Part shown: piece by piece, positions 53,224 through 62,726 of the stretch | How positions within the stretch are numbered: position 1 is the stretch's first letter | Layout: each line of letters opens with the position of its first letter | Assembly (NCBI GenBank): GCA_965649825.1 | Contig: OZ287699.1 | Coordinates: 1,535,287-1,599,286 of the forward strand | DNA length: 64,000 bases | DNA from: Penicillus capitatus | Taxonomy: Eukaryota; Chlorophyta | Reading direction: 5' to 3' | Program-made: the position numbers and the translations under genes | The notes under the pieces: model-generated | The model's database searches: none | The model's input: the letters and a program-made list of their open reading frames with translations, nothing else | Told to the model about the DNA's origin: nothing

Positions 53224-53870
53224 TTAAGGCAAACTTCTGTAAAGGGGTTTGATAGAGGATTCGAGAAGGCCCAGAGTCTCACTTAGCTCCCTTGTTTGCT
53301 GTTCTAAATCCTTTGGATCCTTTTTCATGTCTATCAATGTCGACCGCATGCCTTTAACCGCTTTCGACAATGACGGGGATGCGACAGACTCTGGCGCGCC
53401 GCGAACGCGCCGACGCGTGTGCGAAGGCGGAGGAACACTGTCGAGTCGAAGCTAAGACTAATTACATGGCGCATCCCGTCGATTAAACACCCTCGGCGCC
53501 CGCGGACCGCTGTCATGTCAGGAAGCGGACAGCATGTCCGGTCCGCGGGGCCGCAACCGTTGTCCTCTACCCGTCAGCTTTTGTGCATTTAAGAACTGGA
53601 TGAGAAGAGCATTGACGAACATCCAGTATCTCATGGACGAGCATACGATCCTGGAAAAACTCTCCAAGATCTGCATGAAAGATACCAAAGAGATGCCGTG
53701 CGTCGATCCGAACACCGTCGACATCGACATCGTTCCACAGGTTGTGTGTGTTCCGAGAGCCGATCGGGTTCATTTTCACATCTGCAGATCTGCCACATCA
53801 CGAAAGTGCTGACGTAGCGAATAGAAGACTGTGACGATGTCAACCTTAAATAGGTGCACGAACAGGCACA
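53224..53870 (-). CDS. Short coiled-coil family protein, member G, with MITE insert
   Basis: Function unknown. The C-terminal part lies at 53375-53224 on the minus strand: LSKAVKGMRSTLIDMKKDPK, then ELSETLGLLESSIKPLYRSL, very close to the C-terminus of member B. The MITE at 53371-53576 directly precedes it. On the far side of the element (53577-53730) lies SLVSFMQILESFSRIVCSS and WMFVNALLIQFLNAQK, presumably the first half of exon 2; the join is out of phase by one. Exon 1 and a TATTTATT box were not found. Probably a disrupted copy. Confidence 0.4.
53371..53576 (+). mobile_element. MITE-like element, copy 5, in family member G
   Basis: Length 206 bp, ends TGACGGGGATGCGAC and CTCTACCCGTCA, with core GCGGACCGCTGTCATGTCAG ... 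CATGTCCGGTCCGCGGGGCC, the most regular palindrome of the five. The flanks (GACAA / GCTTT) show no duplication, so one side may have been altered since insertion. Confidence 0.85.
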
Positions 53871-53885
53871 GTTGAACATTTTGTC

Positions 53886-56101
53886 TCTACAGAAGTTATG
53901 TGCATGCAGGTTGTCCTGGACTTTACCGAATCTGTGTGCCGCATCGTGGTATCTTTGGCCCGAGCGGATTCCGATTTGAAGCGCATTCTACCTATTCTGG
54001 ATTGTACATTTGAAGCGGCAGAATCGTTGCTGCTTTCTCGAAAGTAAAGATTTGCGCGTTCTTTCAATGTCTCACATATTCATGTGTCCTTAGTTGGCTG
54101 AATTCTGTGTCACTGAACGAGCATGAAGACCTGTTCAAACATTTCGCGACAGTGGTCGTCAAACTGTCTGAAATTATTCTTCAAGGACGCGCGACAGAGA
54201 AAACTGCAAGCACCGTCTGCCATCATCTGACTGGACTCGGTCTTGATGATTTTCATCCACGGCTGAAAATCATTATGGTTTGTGTTCAGGAAAGAAGTGT
54301 TTCTCAGAAGCCATGCACCAAGCCGACGACGGACGTGTGTTTCGTGGCTACTCTTTGATAAGCTCCTGTTTTCTGAATTGCATGAAGATCGCATCAGCGA
54401 AAGAATTCAGATTCCAAGGTACACCAACCGAACCACTCTGCTGCGTTAACCTTCCATTCTCTGTAGAGTTTCATGTTATCGACCATATCTTTGATGTGAT
54501 GACATGTGTTCTGAACGCCGTTGAACGCATACTCAAACGAAGAAAGAATGATAAGATCATTAAAGTGAGGCCGCCACAGATATCTCTTTCCCTGTAGTTA
54601 ATCTGTTCGCAGCTTGCAAAAATGTTGACGCAACAGTTGAAAAACACAGTGCAGCATCATTTGAAAGATTTGGCTGGAGTCTGTGAGGAATTCAGATACC
54701 GAGTGATAGAGATCTGCTGCTTTTGGGTTCCCGAACAGTGAGAGCGTCATTTAACGAACAGCTAGCTGATGATTATTGTTCTTGTGGAAAAGGGGAGACA
54801 GTTCGGAGACCAAGCAGTTGAAGAAGGAATGCAACAAGTCCATTCTAAAAGGCATGACGCTCTACCTAATACTTACCCACGACAGAATACCGGCCATGCA
54901 CAAAAAAGTACAGAGATGATGATGATGAAGTCCAATGAGCCCTCTCTGTTCTAGATGGTGTGGGAGAATATGATGGACGACGCCAAGACAGAAGCACAGA
55001 AGAAATCGTTGGTCGTGTTGCTTTCGTCCCTCATGAGCCACGTGGATCAGATGGATATCGACACGTCTACTGTGTTGAGTTCAACAATCCCGGCATGGAT
55101 GACGACCACCTTGGCAAAAATTAAATGTTCAACAGAGGTAGTCAAGTCCTTAATACTCATGTACGACGTTTTCTTTCCCTCATAGGTATCTGTGTTCGAA
55201 GAACTGGAAAGGTGCGTCTTCGATGCCATCGGCGGGACCCTTTCCCGAGTGATCGCCAGAGATCATTTTTCGTGCCTATGCGAACACTGGACGAATCCTC
55301 TTCGCAGATTGGGTGAGAAATGCCTTACCTTAGTTTGACTGATCCTTTTTTCTCTAGTCCTTGATGCCGATCGTTTCGTCAGCGGATTGGCCGAAGACCA
55401 CTGGCGTCAAATCCTAATAAACGCGTCTTCTTCCTTCGTTCTGCATTACGTGTCTCTGTTCTTCGAGGAGATAGTAGATACTACCCGACAGTTGAACTCG
55501 ATGCTTTTGGTGAAGAGAATGGATACACAGTCATGGAGAATAATGATTTCTCTGCAGAATCTTTGCGTTGTCATCAAAACGCAACTGGAGGTCAGTATTA
55601 GTCACATTCGTGAAAATGATTCACTTTTTGCCCGTAGGACACGCTGATTCCCATGAGAAAGCAGATGCTGTTGAAGTCATTCATATCCGAGCATGCGTTG
55701 GACAATCTATCGATTCTAGCTGGATTGGCGTTTGTATTCGAATCGTCCAAGAGTCATATCGATGTACTGACGCTATCATTTCTGACAAAACAGACAAAAA
55801 AATGTGTGAGGTAATATACATCATCATCAGTTTCTTGACTGGACAGGTGGGAACGAAATTGCTGAATTCAAATGAAGAAGAAGATCAGATGACTCTGTGC
55901 ATTCTACGCGTCTACTGGCATCTGAGGATTTTCTCTGCCCTGAGCGAACAACTGAAAAGCACAGCAACAGGTACAACAGGAGCATCTGCAGATCATCACA
56001 TTGAACTTACTCTAGGAACCGAGGAAGTAAAGGATGTTCTGGAGACGTGCGATAAACTCGTGAAAGCTGGCAGTCGATGGAGTCTCGGAACACGATGTTG
56101 A
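53886..56101 (+). CDS. Long alpha-helical protein, family not recognised
   Basis: Plus-strand exons joined by short introns: VLDFTESVCRIVVSLARADS and LPILDCTFEAAESLLLSRK (53909-54048), LFKHFATVVVKLSEIILQGR (54130-54190), MLTQQLKNTVQHHLKDLAGV with FRYRVIEICCFWVPEQ (54621-54740), SLVVLLSSLMSHVDQMDIDT (55000-55060), FEELERCVFDAIGGTLSRVI (55195-55250), VSGLAEDHWRQILINASSSF (55380-55440), LNLSILAG-type helices and a last exon MTLCILRVYWHLRIFSALSE (55890-55950), ending at 56101. The all-helical character suggests a HEAT-type transport receptor or a tethering-complex subunit such as exocyst Sec6, but I cannot decide. A frame-consistent path exists through most of it. Confidence 0.5.
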
Positions 56102-56197
56102 TCTGCGACGTGTCGAAGTAGTCTTCCGAGGTTGTGAGGTAATCGTAAGAGTAACTCTTCGGGGACACAGACTCACTCAAATCGAGCCCCTGTTCGA

Positions 56198-57235
56198 ATG
56201 AAATCGCGTAGTAGATGCCAAACGAAGTCTACTAGTGTAGCGAACACGTTCTCTAAAATTCAGATTATAAGACGACAACGTCGAGAATGTTTGACAACTC
56301 ATCAGAACAATCCAGCGGCCGAACAGCAAAAATGCGCACCTTGGACAACAACCGCTAGACGGATGCTCAATGCAGCGAGAGGTAAATTTGTTATCTATCT
56401 GGGAATCCTTGGGAATAGTCAGACAAAACGCAACAATCGACCATTGTACTTGTTACACCGCATGCATCCTGAAAGTTGCGGGTTCGCTCAGAAAAAGGAG
56501 AGAAATGACTCACCGTATCCTTCGCGGCAGAGCTTCATGCAATGCGCTGCAGACGGATGACTGGCATGCTCCAAAGGAATCTCTCCGATCCACTGCCCGA
56601 TATCATGCCCTTGATCTGCAACGCAGAACGGCATTAAGGGATTGGCCATTTCCTGCTGTGTTTGGCAATACGGAGATTGGTCGGCGGTGCATCTGCCACG
56701 AAACGGCTCTCAGTGACACGTATCGGCAAGAAGAAGCATCTTACGAGGATAGCGGCGAAACCTGCTGCCAGTCTTGTCTGTCGTCGGTTCTACGTCCCCA
56801 ACAGACAATGGAGTCTCGATAAGAGATGGAACATATCGCTTACTTTCATCGATCTCATAGGCGCTTGCCTGTTCCGAACATCAAGGAATGCGTCGTGTCA
56901 TAAGGGTAAGCGAATGTCAGAAGACAGCGACTGCGTTTGTTGTTGTTCGCTCAGGTAACGAAAACCGCTCGCCATCTACCCGCCTATTATTGTCGCTGTC
57001 ACTGGAACGGGCGACAACTGTCGGGATTCGCCTCAGCAGACGCGTTACGACTGCCATGATGTCTCTTTCGAGCACATTCCGCACCGAAACACTACAACGG
57101 AAAAGTCGAAGATTATTGCGCCTCGAATTGCTTTACGTGGACAACCTCTTACCGTGCGTCATTTGGCCGTTAGTCACATCACCAGTCAGCGTTCGTCTGC
57201 CATACTCAATTCAGCTTTTTTAGTGAACGCGGGAC
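56198..57235 (+). CDS. Unrecognised coding segments
   Basis: Open stretches at 56370-56822 and 56662-56958 overlap in different frames. The second has RLVGGASATKRLSVTRIGKK and SLVCRRFYVPNRQWSLDKR. Further on, one frame reads RKPLAIYPPIIVAVTGTGDN and later IIAPRIALRGQPLTVRHLAV. The glycine motif VTGTGDN could belong to a nucleotide-binding fold but is not enough to name a family. Exon joins are unknown. Confidence 0.3.
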
Positions 57236-57599
57236 ATTTTTTAGCGAGACACGCGCTCCCAAGATGAAAGAGCACAAAGATAATGCTTCTCAGTGTCCAC
57301 CGTCTTCTGCAATGTCACATCCGTCCCGTCCAGAGTCTAGGATTCTTCAGCGTCGTCGTTTTCCCGTCATTACAAATACATGCCATAATTGCAACCAGCG
57401 TCTCGTCAATTTCGCCTTCAGGTTTGCAGTCGACGACCGTTTCCCACACCCCAGCAGACACTTCTTTCTGTAGGCCGCGCTCGGAATCTCTCTCAGCGCG
57501 ACCGGTCTCGCCGTCAACACCTTCGAGAGCACAGCTCGACGCTGCGGCACGCGAGACCACAGGTGTCGCAGCGTCGAGTCGAAGACGCAAGGAAGCGCC
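57236..57599. other. Unassigned GC-rich stretch upstream of the SAC gene
   Basis: No gene is recognised. Both strands are open over much of 57315-57600 because of GC-rich, Arg/Ser-coding composition. It probably holds the promoter and 5' UTR of the SAC gene; no TATA-like octamer was identified. Confidence 0.4.
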
Positions 57600-59166
57600 A
57601 TGACTGAGACCGCAATAACGATCCCCTTTGTTGGCGTCGCCCTCAGGAGAACAGGCGACGTCGTCGTCCTTCAGCCTTTCCATTCGACAGGGGAATGTGT
57701 CGAGACGCTGGAGATCGACCTCCGAACCGGCACAGCCGAGGCGTCGACGCAGCCGCGTTTCCTTCGTAACTGCATCGTGTTCCCTAGACTTCTGGGAATG
57801 CTGTGCCTTGCCAAAGCAATGGTCCTCGTTACTATCAAAGAAGCAAAACAAGTGCACTCGCCTACTCATGCAGAGCGGACAGCGACAGCCTTTGTCCTGC
57901 AGGTCGCAACGGTGCTTGGCTCTCCAGTTTACCTAGTGGTTCAGACAGAACTGCATCTTCCCAGGGGACGTTTATCATCAGAAGATGCCAAGTGCGTGCA
58001 TAGATGTATGGACGCGTGATTTGTGCGAGCCCGTGTGTAGCTACATCGAATTGGTGAAATCGGCAGTGGATCCCAAACAAGCCGGAAGAGGACTGTGCTT
58101 CAGCAGCGGAATCCGACTGACACTGACCACTGAGCGACAGGCGGCCGTCAGCAATGAAAGAGGAGAAGGGTCGCGGGAACTGGAAGACACCCGTTTCTTC
58201 TGGAATCGCCATCTGATGGAACCCATCACACGTAATGCACATCCTTTTCCGCGAGAATGTCCAGATGTCGGCGGTGTAGAGCTGAAAGCACATGGATTTG
58301 TGTTACCTGTCATTCAAGGCTTCGTACAGGAGCTGACAGATTTGGAATTTTCGCACCGAGTAACCGGGAAGTTGACCATTGTGGCACGTCGTTCAGTGAA
58401 ACGCCTGGGCACACGCAGCTGGAGAAGGAACACCGATCTCCAAGTGATTCTTCGCGTCTACGCCTCACGAACCTGTATATGTTGATGTCAGGGATCTGTG
58501 GCAAATTTTGTCGAGACAGAACAGCTTATGTGTCTGTCGAATGGACATATGTGTTCGTTCGTTCAGCTACGAGGATCGATCCCCGTGTTGTGGACAAGCA
58601 TTCCGAATGTCAAGTACAAACCATCCACGCGTCTTGGGAGAGAGATTGACTACACACATGCCTTCGATGTTCACGTTAATGACCTTCTCCGTACGCACAG
58701 TGAGCAAGACCTATGTCGTGGGGGATGGGATACAGAGATGTTGTTGGATAGGAATGCGTTGCGGTGAATTTGGCACACGCCACCGGATCTGAGGGTTCCT
58801 TGACAAGTGCATCCGACAATGCCACTCGGCGTTTCGCAAGGACGAAAGACGGCTTCCGTCTCATCAATTTTGATTTCCATAAAGAATGTGGAACGACTCG
58901 ATATCATCGTCTCTCCATCCTCTTCGACAGAATCCGAGCAGATCTGGATCGCTTTGGCCAGTTCGTTATCGTATCTATATCATAGTCCGATTTCCTGTGC
59001 GAACACAAGTGCATGACAGGAGGGTCGAGCAACATGTGTTACATGTGTTCAAGACGGCTTCGTTCGCACCAATTGTGTCGATTGCCTTGATCGCACCAAC
59101 GTCGTGCAAACCGTGTTTGGCCGTTATGCTTTGGAGTCTTTTCTCAAGAAAGCGCATCTACTTGGG
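57600..59166 (+). CDS. SAC-domain phosphoinositide phosphatase (runs into XPF nuclease exons)
   Basis: SAC phosphatases remove phosphates from phosphoinositides on membranes. The start at 57600 (MTETAITIPFVGVALRRTGD) precedes SAC motifs in order: LLGMLCLAKAMVLVTIKEAK, after a 51-nt intron VATVLGSPVYLVV, then DTRFFWNRHLMEPI, HGFVLPVIQGFVQEL, KLTIVARRSVKRLGTRSWRR, VANFVETEQLM, VQLRGSIPVLWTSIPNVKYK, FRLINFDFHKEC and the catalytic NCVDCLDRTNVVQTVFG (59071-59120), a perfect CX5RT. Introns near 57970-58020 and 58478-58493 join in phase. One join (after HVNDLL, about 58690-58760) is off by one base. The last SAC motif, normally downstream, is missing: the frame goes instead to XPF exons. Confidence 0.8.
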
Positions 59167-59232
59167 GTCCAAGCATCTCTGCCAGCATCTTTCCCTCATG
59201 TCAGATACAGCGCCATCTCCTGTCATCTCGTC

Positions 59233-60234
59233 CATAGCTCCGCAACAAACGACGCCCTAGGCGTGATTCCGCTCTGCCTGCTGCGGACCCTGACAGGTCG
59301 TTTTGCAACCTGTCTGAACAAAGGGGGGCTTCGACCGAAGACCTGGAGAAAGACGTCTTCAAGAAGCTAGAAGACAACAAGGAATCCGTTGCCATTCCCT
59401 TGGACAACGGAGGAGAGCCTCATCTGCCCATGGTAAACAAACAAAATAGTCAAACTTGGATCTCGAAAGAAGATTGTACCACGACAGGAAAGAGGAGGAC
59501 GAGGCAATATCATAGTGGATATGCGAAAAGTGCCAGCCTCACTTCTAGCGGCGATCGACAGGGCAGATTTTAAGACTGATCTTCACACCATCAAGGCAAG
59601 ACAATGACAACTAGTAACAAATCCGTACAAACTGATTGTGTGACAGGTAGGCGATTACATCCCGACCCCCGACATTGCCATCGAGCGGAAGACAGTGGCA
59701 GATTTTCACGCTTCCGACATCAAGAGGAGGGTCTTCTACCAAGCTGCAAAGATGATAAGACACTTTAAGGTGGCAATGCTGCTAATCGAGTCAGACGGGG
59801 GTCAGGCTCATTTGAGACATGATGAGAAGATCGCCCTGTCGATCGAATCTAAAGACATCATTTCTCGCCTCGTCCTCCTCATCCATCACTTTACAACACT
59901 CGGGTACTTAGTAATGCTTGTATGTTCTACAGACAGATGGTTTTTCTGTTCTACAGGGTGGTTTGGTCGTCATCTCCGGATGCGACCTGTCAACTCCTTG
60001 ACAAGCTTAAGCAGAATCGCCCAGATCCGGACATTAAAGAGATCGAGAGACGAACCGAAAGGGCGACAGATGACTTGACAGACTGGAAGACAGTTGACAT
60101 CTGCAGGTGTGCCATTCCTTTAGTCTATCTGGCATGTTTGATCATCGTCGTCCTTGACATGTGTTTAGAAATTTGCCCGGAAAAACAACAATCATTCGCC
60201 GGAAGCTGCCAGAAGCTTTAACAACATTCAATAA
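59233..60234 (+). CDS. XPF/ERCC4-type nuclease domain
   Basis: XPF-family nucleases cut branched DNA. From the exon at 59233 (LRNKRRPRRDSALPAAD) a basic, acidic linker leads to the nuclease: NIIVDMRKVPASLLAAIDRA, then across a GC-AG intron (59596-59646) VGDYIPTPDIAIERKTVADF, with the catalytic ERKxxxD at 59683-59703, then HFKVAMLLIESDGGQAH and VVWSSSPDATCQLLDKLKQN across a second GC-AG intron (59916-59956). The C-terminal part is short, and a likely last intron gives the end at 60232-60234. The N-terminal helicase-like half of XPF is absent; directly upstream, in phase, is the SAC phosphatase. Confidence 0.75.
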
Positions 60235-60339
60235 TTCTTCTAAATAGTATTTTGTACTGTTTTTCAACTTGTAATAGAAGACACATAAAGTGTGACATCA
60301 TATTGTCTCCGGTTGTGACCACAGTTCTGCGACAGAAGC

Positions 60340-60500
60340 ATGGCTGGCTGTGAGTGTGAGTGTGAGTGAGAGTGGCTGGCTGGCTGTGAGTGAGAGTGAG
60401 AGTGGCTGGCTGGCTGTGAGTGTGAGTGAGAGTGAGCATGGCTGGCTGTGAGTGTGAGTGAGCATGGCTGGCTGTCAGTAAGAGTGAGCATGGCTGTGAG
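60340..60500 (+). repeat. GTGAGTGTGAG/GGCTGGCTGT minisatellite
   Basis: Irregular tandem array of GGCTGGCTGTGAGTG-type units with GAGTGAGAGTG stretches. The minus strand reads as a His/Ser/Thr/Pro-rich low-complexity open frame that is an artefact of the repeat. Confidence 0.9.
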
Positions 60501-60509
60501 CACAGCAGG

Positions 60510-60943
60510 TTCCGTCGGATATATTGAGCGCAACATCTATGTTCGATATTGCATATCGGCTGCATGTTGTGAATTCTCGATCGTCAGTACCTGTTCAATT
60601 TCTGCCGAGACGATGAGACATAATTGTTCGGTTAAGGGAGTATCAGAACACACAAAGTCATTACAATGGCAGAGTTCAGATATGACGGATTGAACGTTGA
60701 ATACGTAGGCGGCTTGTTCTTGGCACGACGATGCCAGTGTGTCGACGAACGTCGACGCATGGATCAACGAACAAAATCACCTCGGTCGTTATCGTTTATC
60801 ATTCATCATTGTTTATGTCTCCCATACCACATGCAATAAAAAACACTCATGGCAAAACACAACAGAGCGAACGCACTGACTCGCAAAAGGAACACAACAA
60901 CAAAGAATAACAAGATGCGCCCCCAATGATATCTGTACATTCA
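60510..60943. other. Unassigned stretch
   Basis: Short open stretches only (for example minus 60537-60767). The AT-rich part 60830-60915 probably holds the 3' ends of flanking genes. Confidence 0.35.
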
Positions 60944-61545
60944 TCAGGGCTGTGCTGCTCCTTTCTGCAAATCCTTAGCATCTTTATTCGGTTCCTCGGG
61001 GGAGGACGGAGGTCCAATCAGGGACAGGATGGTCGGTAGGAGGAGCAGGCCCGTAAACATGCCGGCGATAGTGGAAATGGAATACTGAACGAACAAACGA
61101 TTGCTATTGACTGGATAATCTGAAAGAGCAGAGGCAGAATTCCGAGAAAAGTTGTCACGCCGCCATTGAATACTGCAATGCCCATAGTCTGAAGCGCGTG
61201 TATAGAACGTGTGAGACGATCCCCTTCGGCCAACATGAAATCTCGAGCAATGTGCGCACAGAACTCCACGAACAACCCAATCGTCACAATGAAAGCAACG
61301 TAGGCAGAGTAACCCATATCGATAACAGTCCAACTGCTCATTCCAACCGTCAGCAAAACAGAGAGCAGCACGCAGACAGACACGATGAGCGCGGCAAAGA
61401 TGTTGACGATGAGGGGCAGCATGACGACCGTCGCGACAGCCATGGAGATGCCTATCGCCTCTACCGTTGTTGGGCGATTAATGGACCGAATGATGCACGA
61501 TCCCTGTAATATTTTGTCTGGCCGTTCAGGACTCGTCACAAATTG
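60944..61545 (-). CDS. Patched/NPC1-type sterol-sensing transporter, C-terminal fragment
   Basis: RND-superfamily proteins such as NPC1 and Patched move sterols or lipids across membranes. Minus strand: AVATVVMLPLIVNIFAALIV and VCVLLSVLLTVGMSSWTVID (two helices), then AYVAFIVTIGLFVEFCAHIA, the GxxxE/D-containing helix, ALQTMGIAVFNGGVTTFLGI, and a final helix GMFTGLLLLPTILSLIG before a short tail ending GAAQP at 60944. A single-base shift separates LGILPLLF from SDYPVNSN. The sequence stops being NPC1-like at about 61545, where an LTR-element gag begins on the other strand, so the gene is truncated there. Confidence 0.7.
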
Positions 61546-62601
61546 GTTTCGGAGCGATTCATGGAACAACGGATCCGAGTTATTGAAGAATGGATAAAGA
61601 CGGTAGAGCTGTTGAACAACGAAAAGCTACCGGCGCTCGAGAGGCAAGTCGAAGACAACCGTAGCAAGCTACGCGGTCGGCAGAAAGAAATCGAAAAAGC
61701 CGTGGAAACGCACATGAGAGGAGCCGATGAACAGAGCTCGGAGCTGAAAAGGCTAAGGGAAGAGCTAGAAGAACTCAAAAAGGGCAGCGTCGAGCGTCAG
61801 CAGGAAATGATGACCATCGGCAGCGACGTGTCCCATATGAGATCTACGCTCGAGTGCATGGATGAAGGTGCCAAACGCGACGGACAAAGGGTAGGCGCCG
61901 TTGAGACGGAGGTGGAGAACCTCAAGAAACGCGTCGTGGCGATGGCATCGTCAACGCCCAGTAGCACGCCAATCGCTCGCACAGCGACGACATCGACGCA
62001 TTCGAGGTCGAGCCACTCGACTGGCAGCGGTACCGTGGGTCCAAAACTACACTGGACTCAGAAACTAAGCAAAATGTCGTTCGAGGACATAAACGTGTTC
62101 GGAAAACTTTTTAAGGACTATTGCTCAGTGACAGGGCTTTCGCCCCCAGAAGAGAGGCTGATCTTAATGCAGTCACTTGAAGGAGCAGTCCTGAAGCATG
62201 CTGCGGCATTACCAGCCAACCTGACAGCAAAGGAGATACTAGAACGCCTCCTCGATCGTCTGAAGCCGACACAGGCCGGTGCCTGGCAAAAACTGTTAAA
62301 GATTCGACAGAGAAATGGGGAGAATCTGAATGACTGCATCGTGCGATTTATGGCAGCTGCCGATCTACTCCAGTCGGCATGGTTGAACGAGGAACAGAAG
62401 ATTGAGATCTTCTTGGAGAGTCTCGTCCGACATTGGTGCGTAACAGCAAAGGGATTGAAACGCACAATGCCCGGAACTTCCTTCGAGGATTTTGTCATTA
62501 CTTCAGACGTTGTAAACAAACGATTGCTTACAAAAGAAAGAGAGTGTCTTCCGTTGTTCACGCCCCTCCTTAAGTACCTCCCGATCAAGAGGGGCGACTA
62601 A
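61543..62601 (+). CDS. LTR-retrotransposon gag-like protein
   Basis: 352 residues, intact. The likelier start is the second Met at 61561 (MEQRIRVIEEWIKTVE), since the first codons are antisense to the NPC1-like gene. Residues about 5-140 are a long coiled coil (ELKRLREELEELKKGSVERQ), followed by a Ser/Thr-rich linker. Residues about 165-340 resemble a retrotransposon capsid: SFEDINVFGKLFKDYC, EERLILMQSLEGAVLKHAA and GAWQKLLKIRQRNGENLNDC. It ends at TAA without a zinc knuckle. Gag forms the particle coat. It lies in the opposite orientation to the pol at 62727-64000. Confidence 0.65.
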   Translation: MVSERFMEQRIRVIEEWIKTVELLNNEKLPALERQVEDNRSKLRGRQKEIEKAVETHMRGADEQSSELKRLREELEELKKGSVERQQEMMTIGSDVSHMRSTLECMDEGAKRDGQRVGAVETEVENLKKRVVAMASSTPSSTPIARTATTSTHSRSSHSTGSGTVGPKLHWTQKLSKMSFEDINVFGKLFKDYCSVTGLSPPEERLILMQSLEGAVLKHAAALPANLTAKEILERLLDRLKPTQAGAWQKLLKIRQRNGENLNDCIVRFMAAADLLQSAWLNEEQKIEIFLESLVRHWCVTAKGLKRTMPGTSFEDFVITSDVVNKRLLTKERECLPLFTPLLKYLPIKRGD

Positions 62602-62726
62602 TACGTCGTTGATGCGATGACTACAAGTGCCATGATGAGTCATCGCTTAATACTGTAGGAGTCCACATACGCTTCGGCTGCAAACTTCGAAAACAACAAA
62701 AAAACCATCATTCTTCGCTTCGCACT
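62602..62726. other. Spacer between convergent gag and pol
   Basis: 125 bp between two convergent retroelement ORFs, with an A-rich run at 62690-62706. If the pol on the minus strand had a 3' LTR it should start here; no repeated LTR sequence was recognised elsewhere in the window. Confidence 0.35.

Noticed and set aside
60218-60565. His/Ser/Thr/Pro-rich minus-strand open frame
   Set aside because: It is only the translation of the GTGAG/GGCTGG minisatellite.
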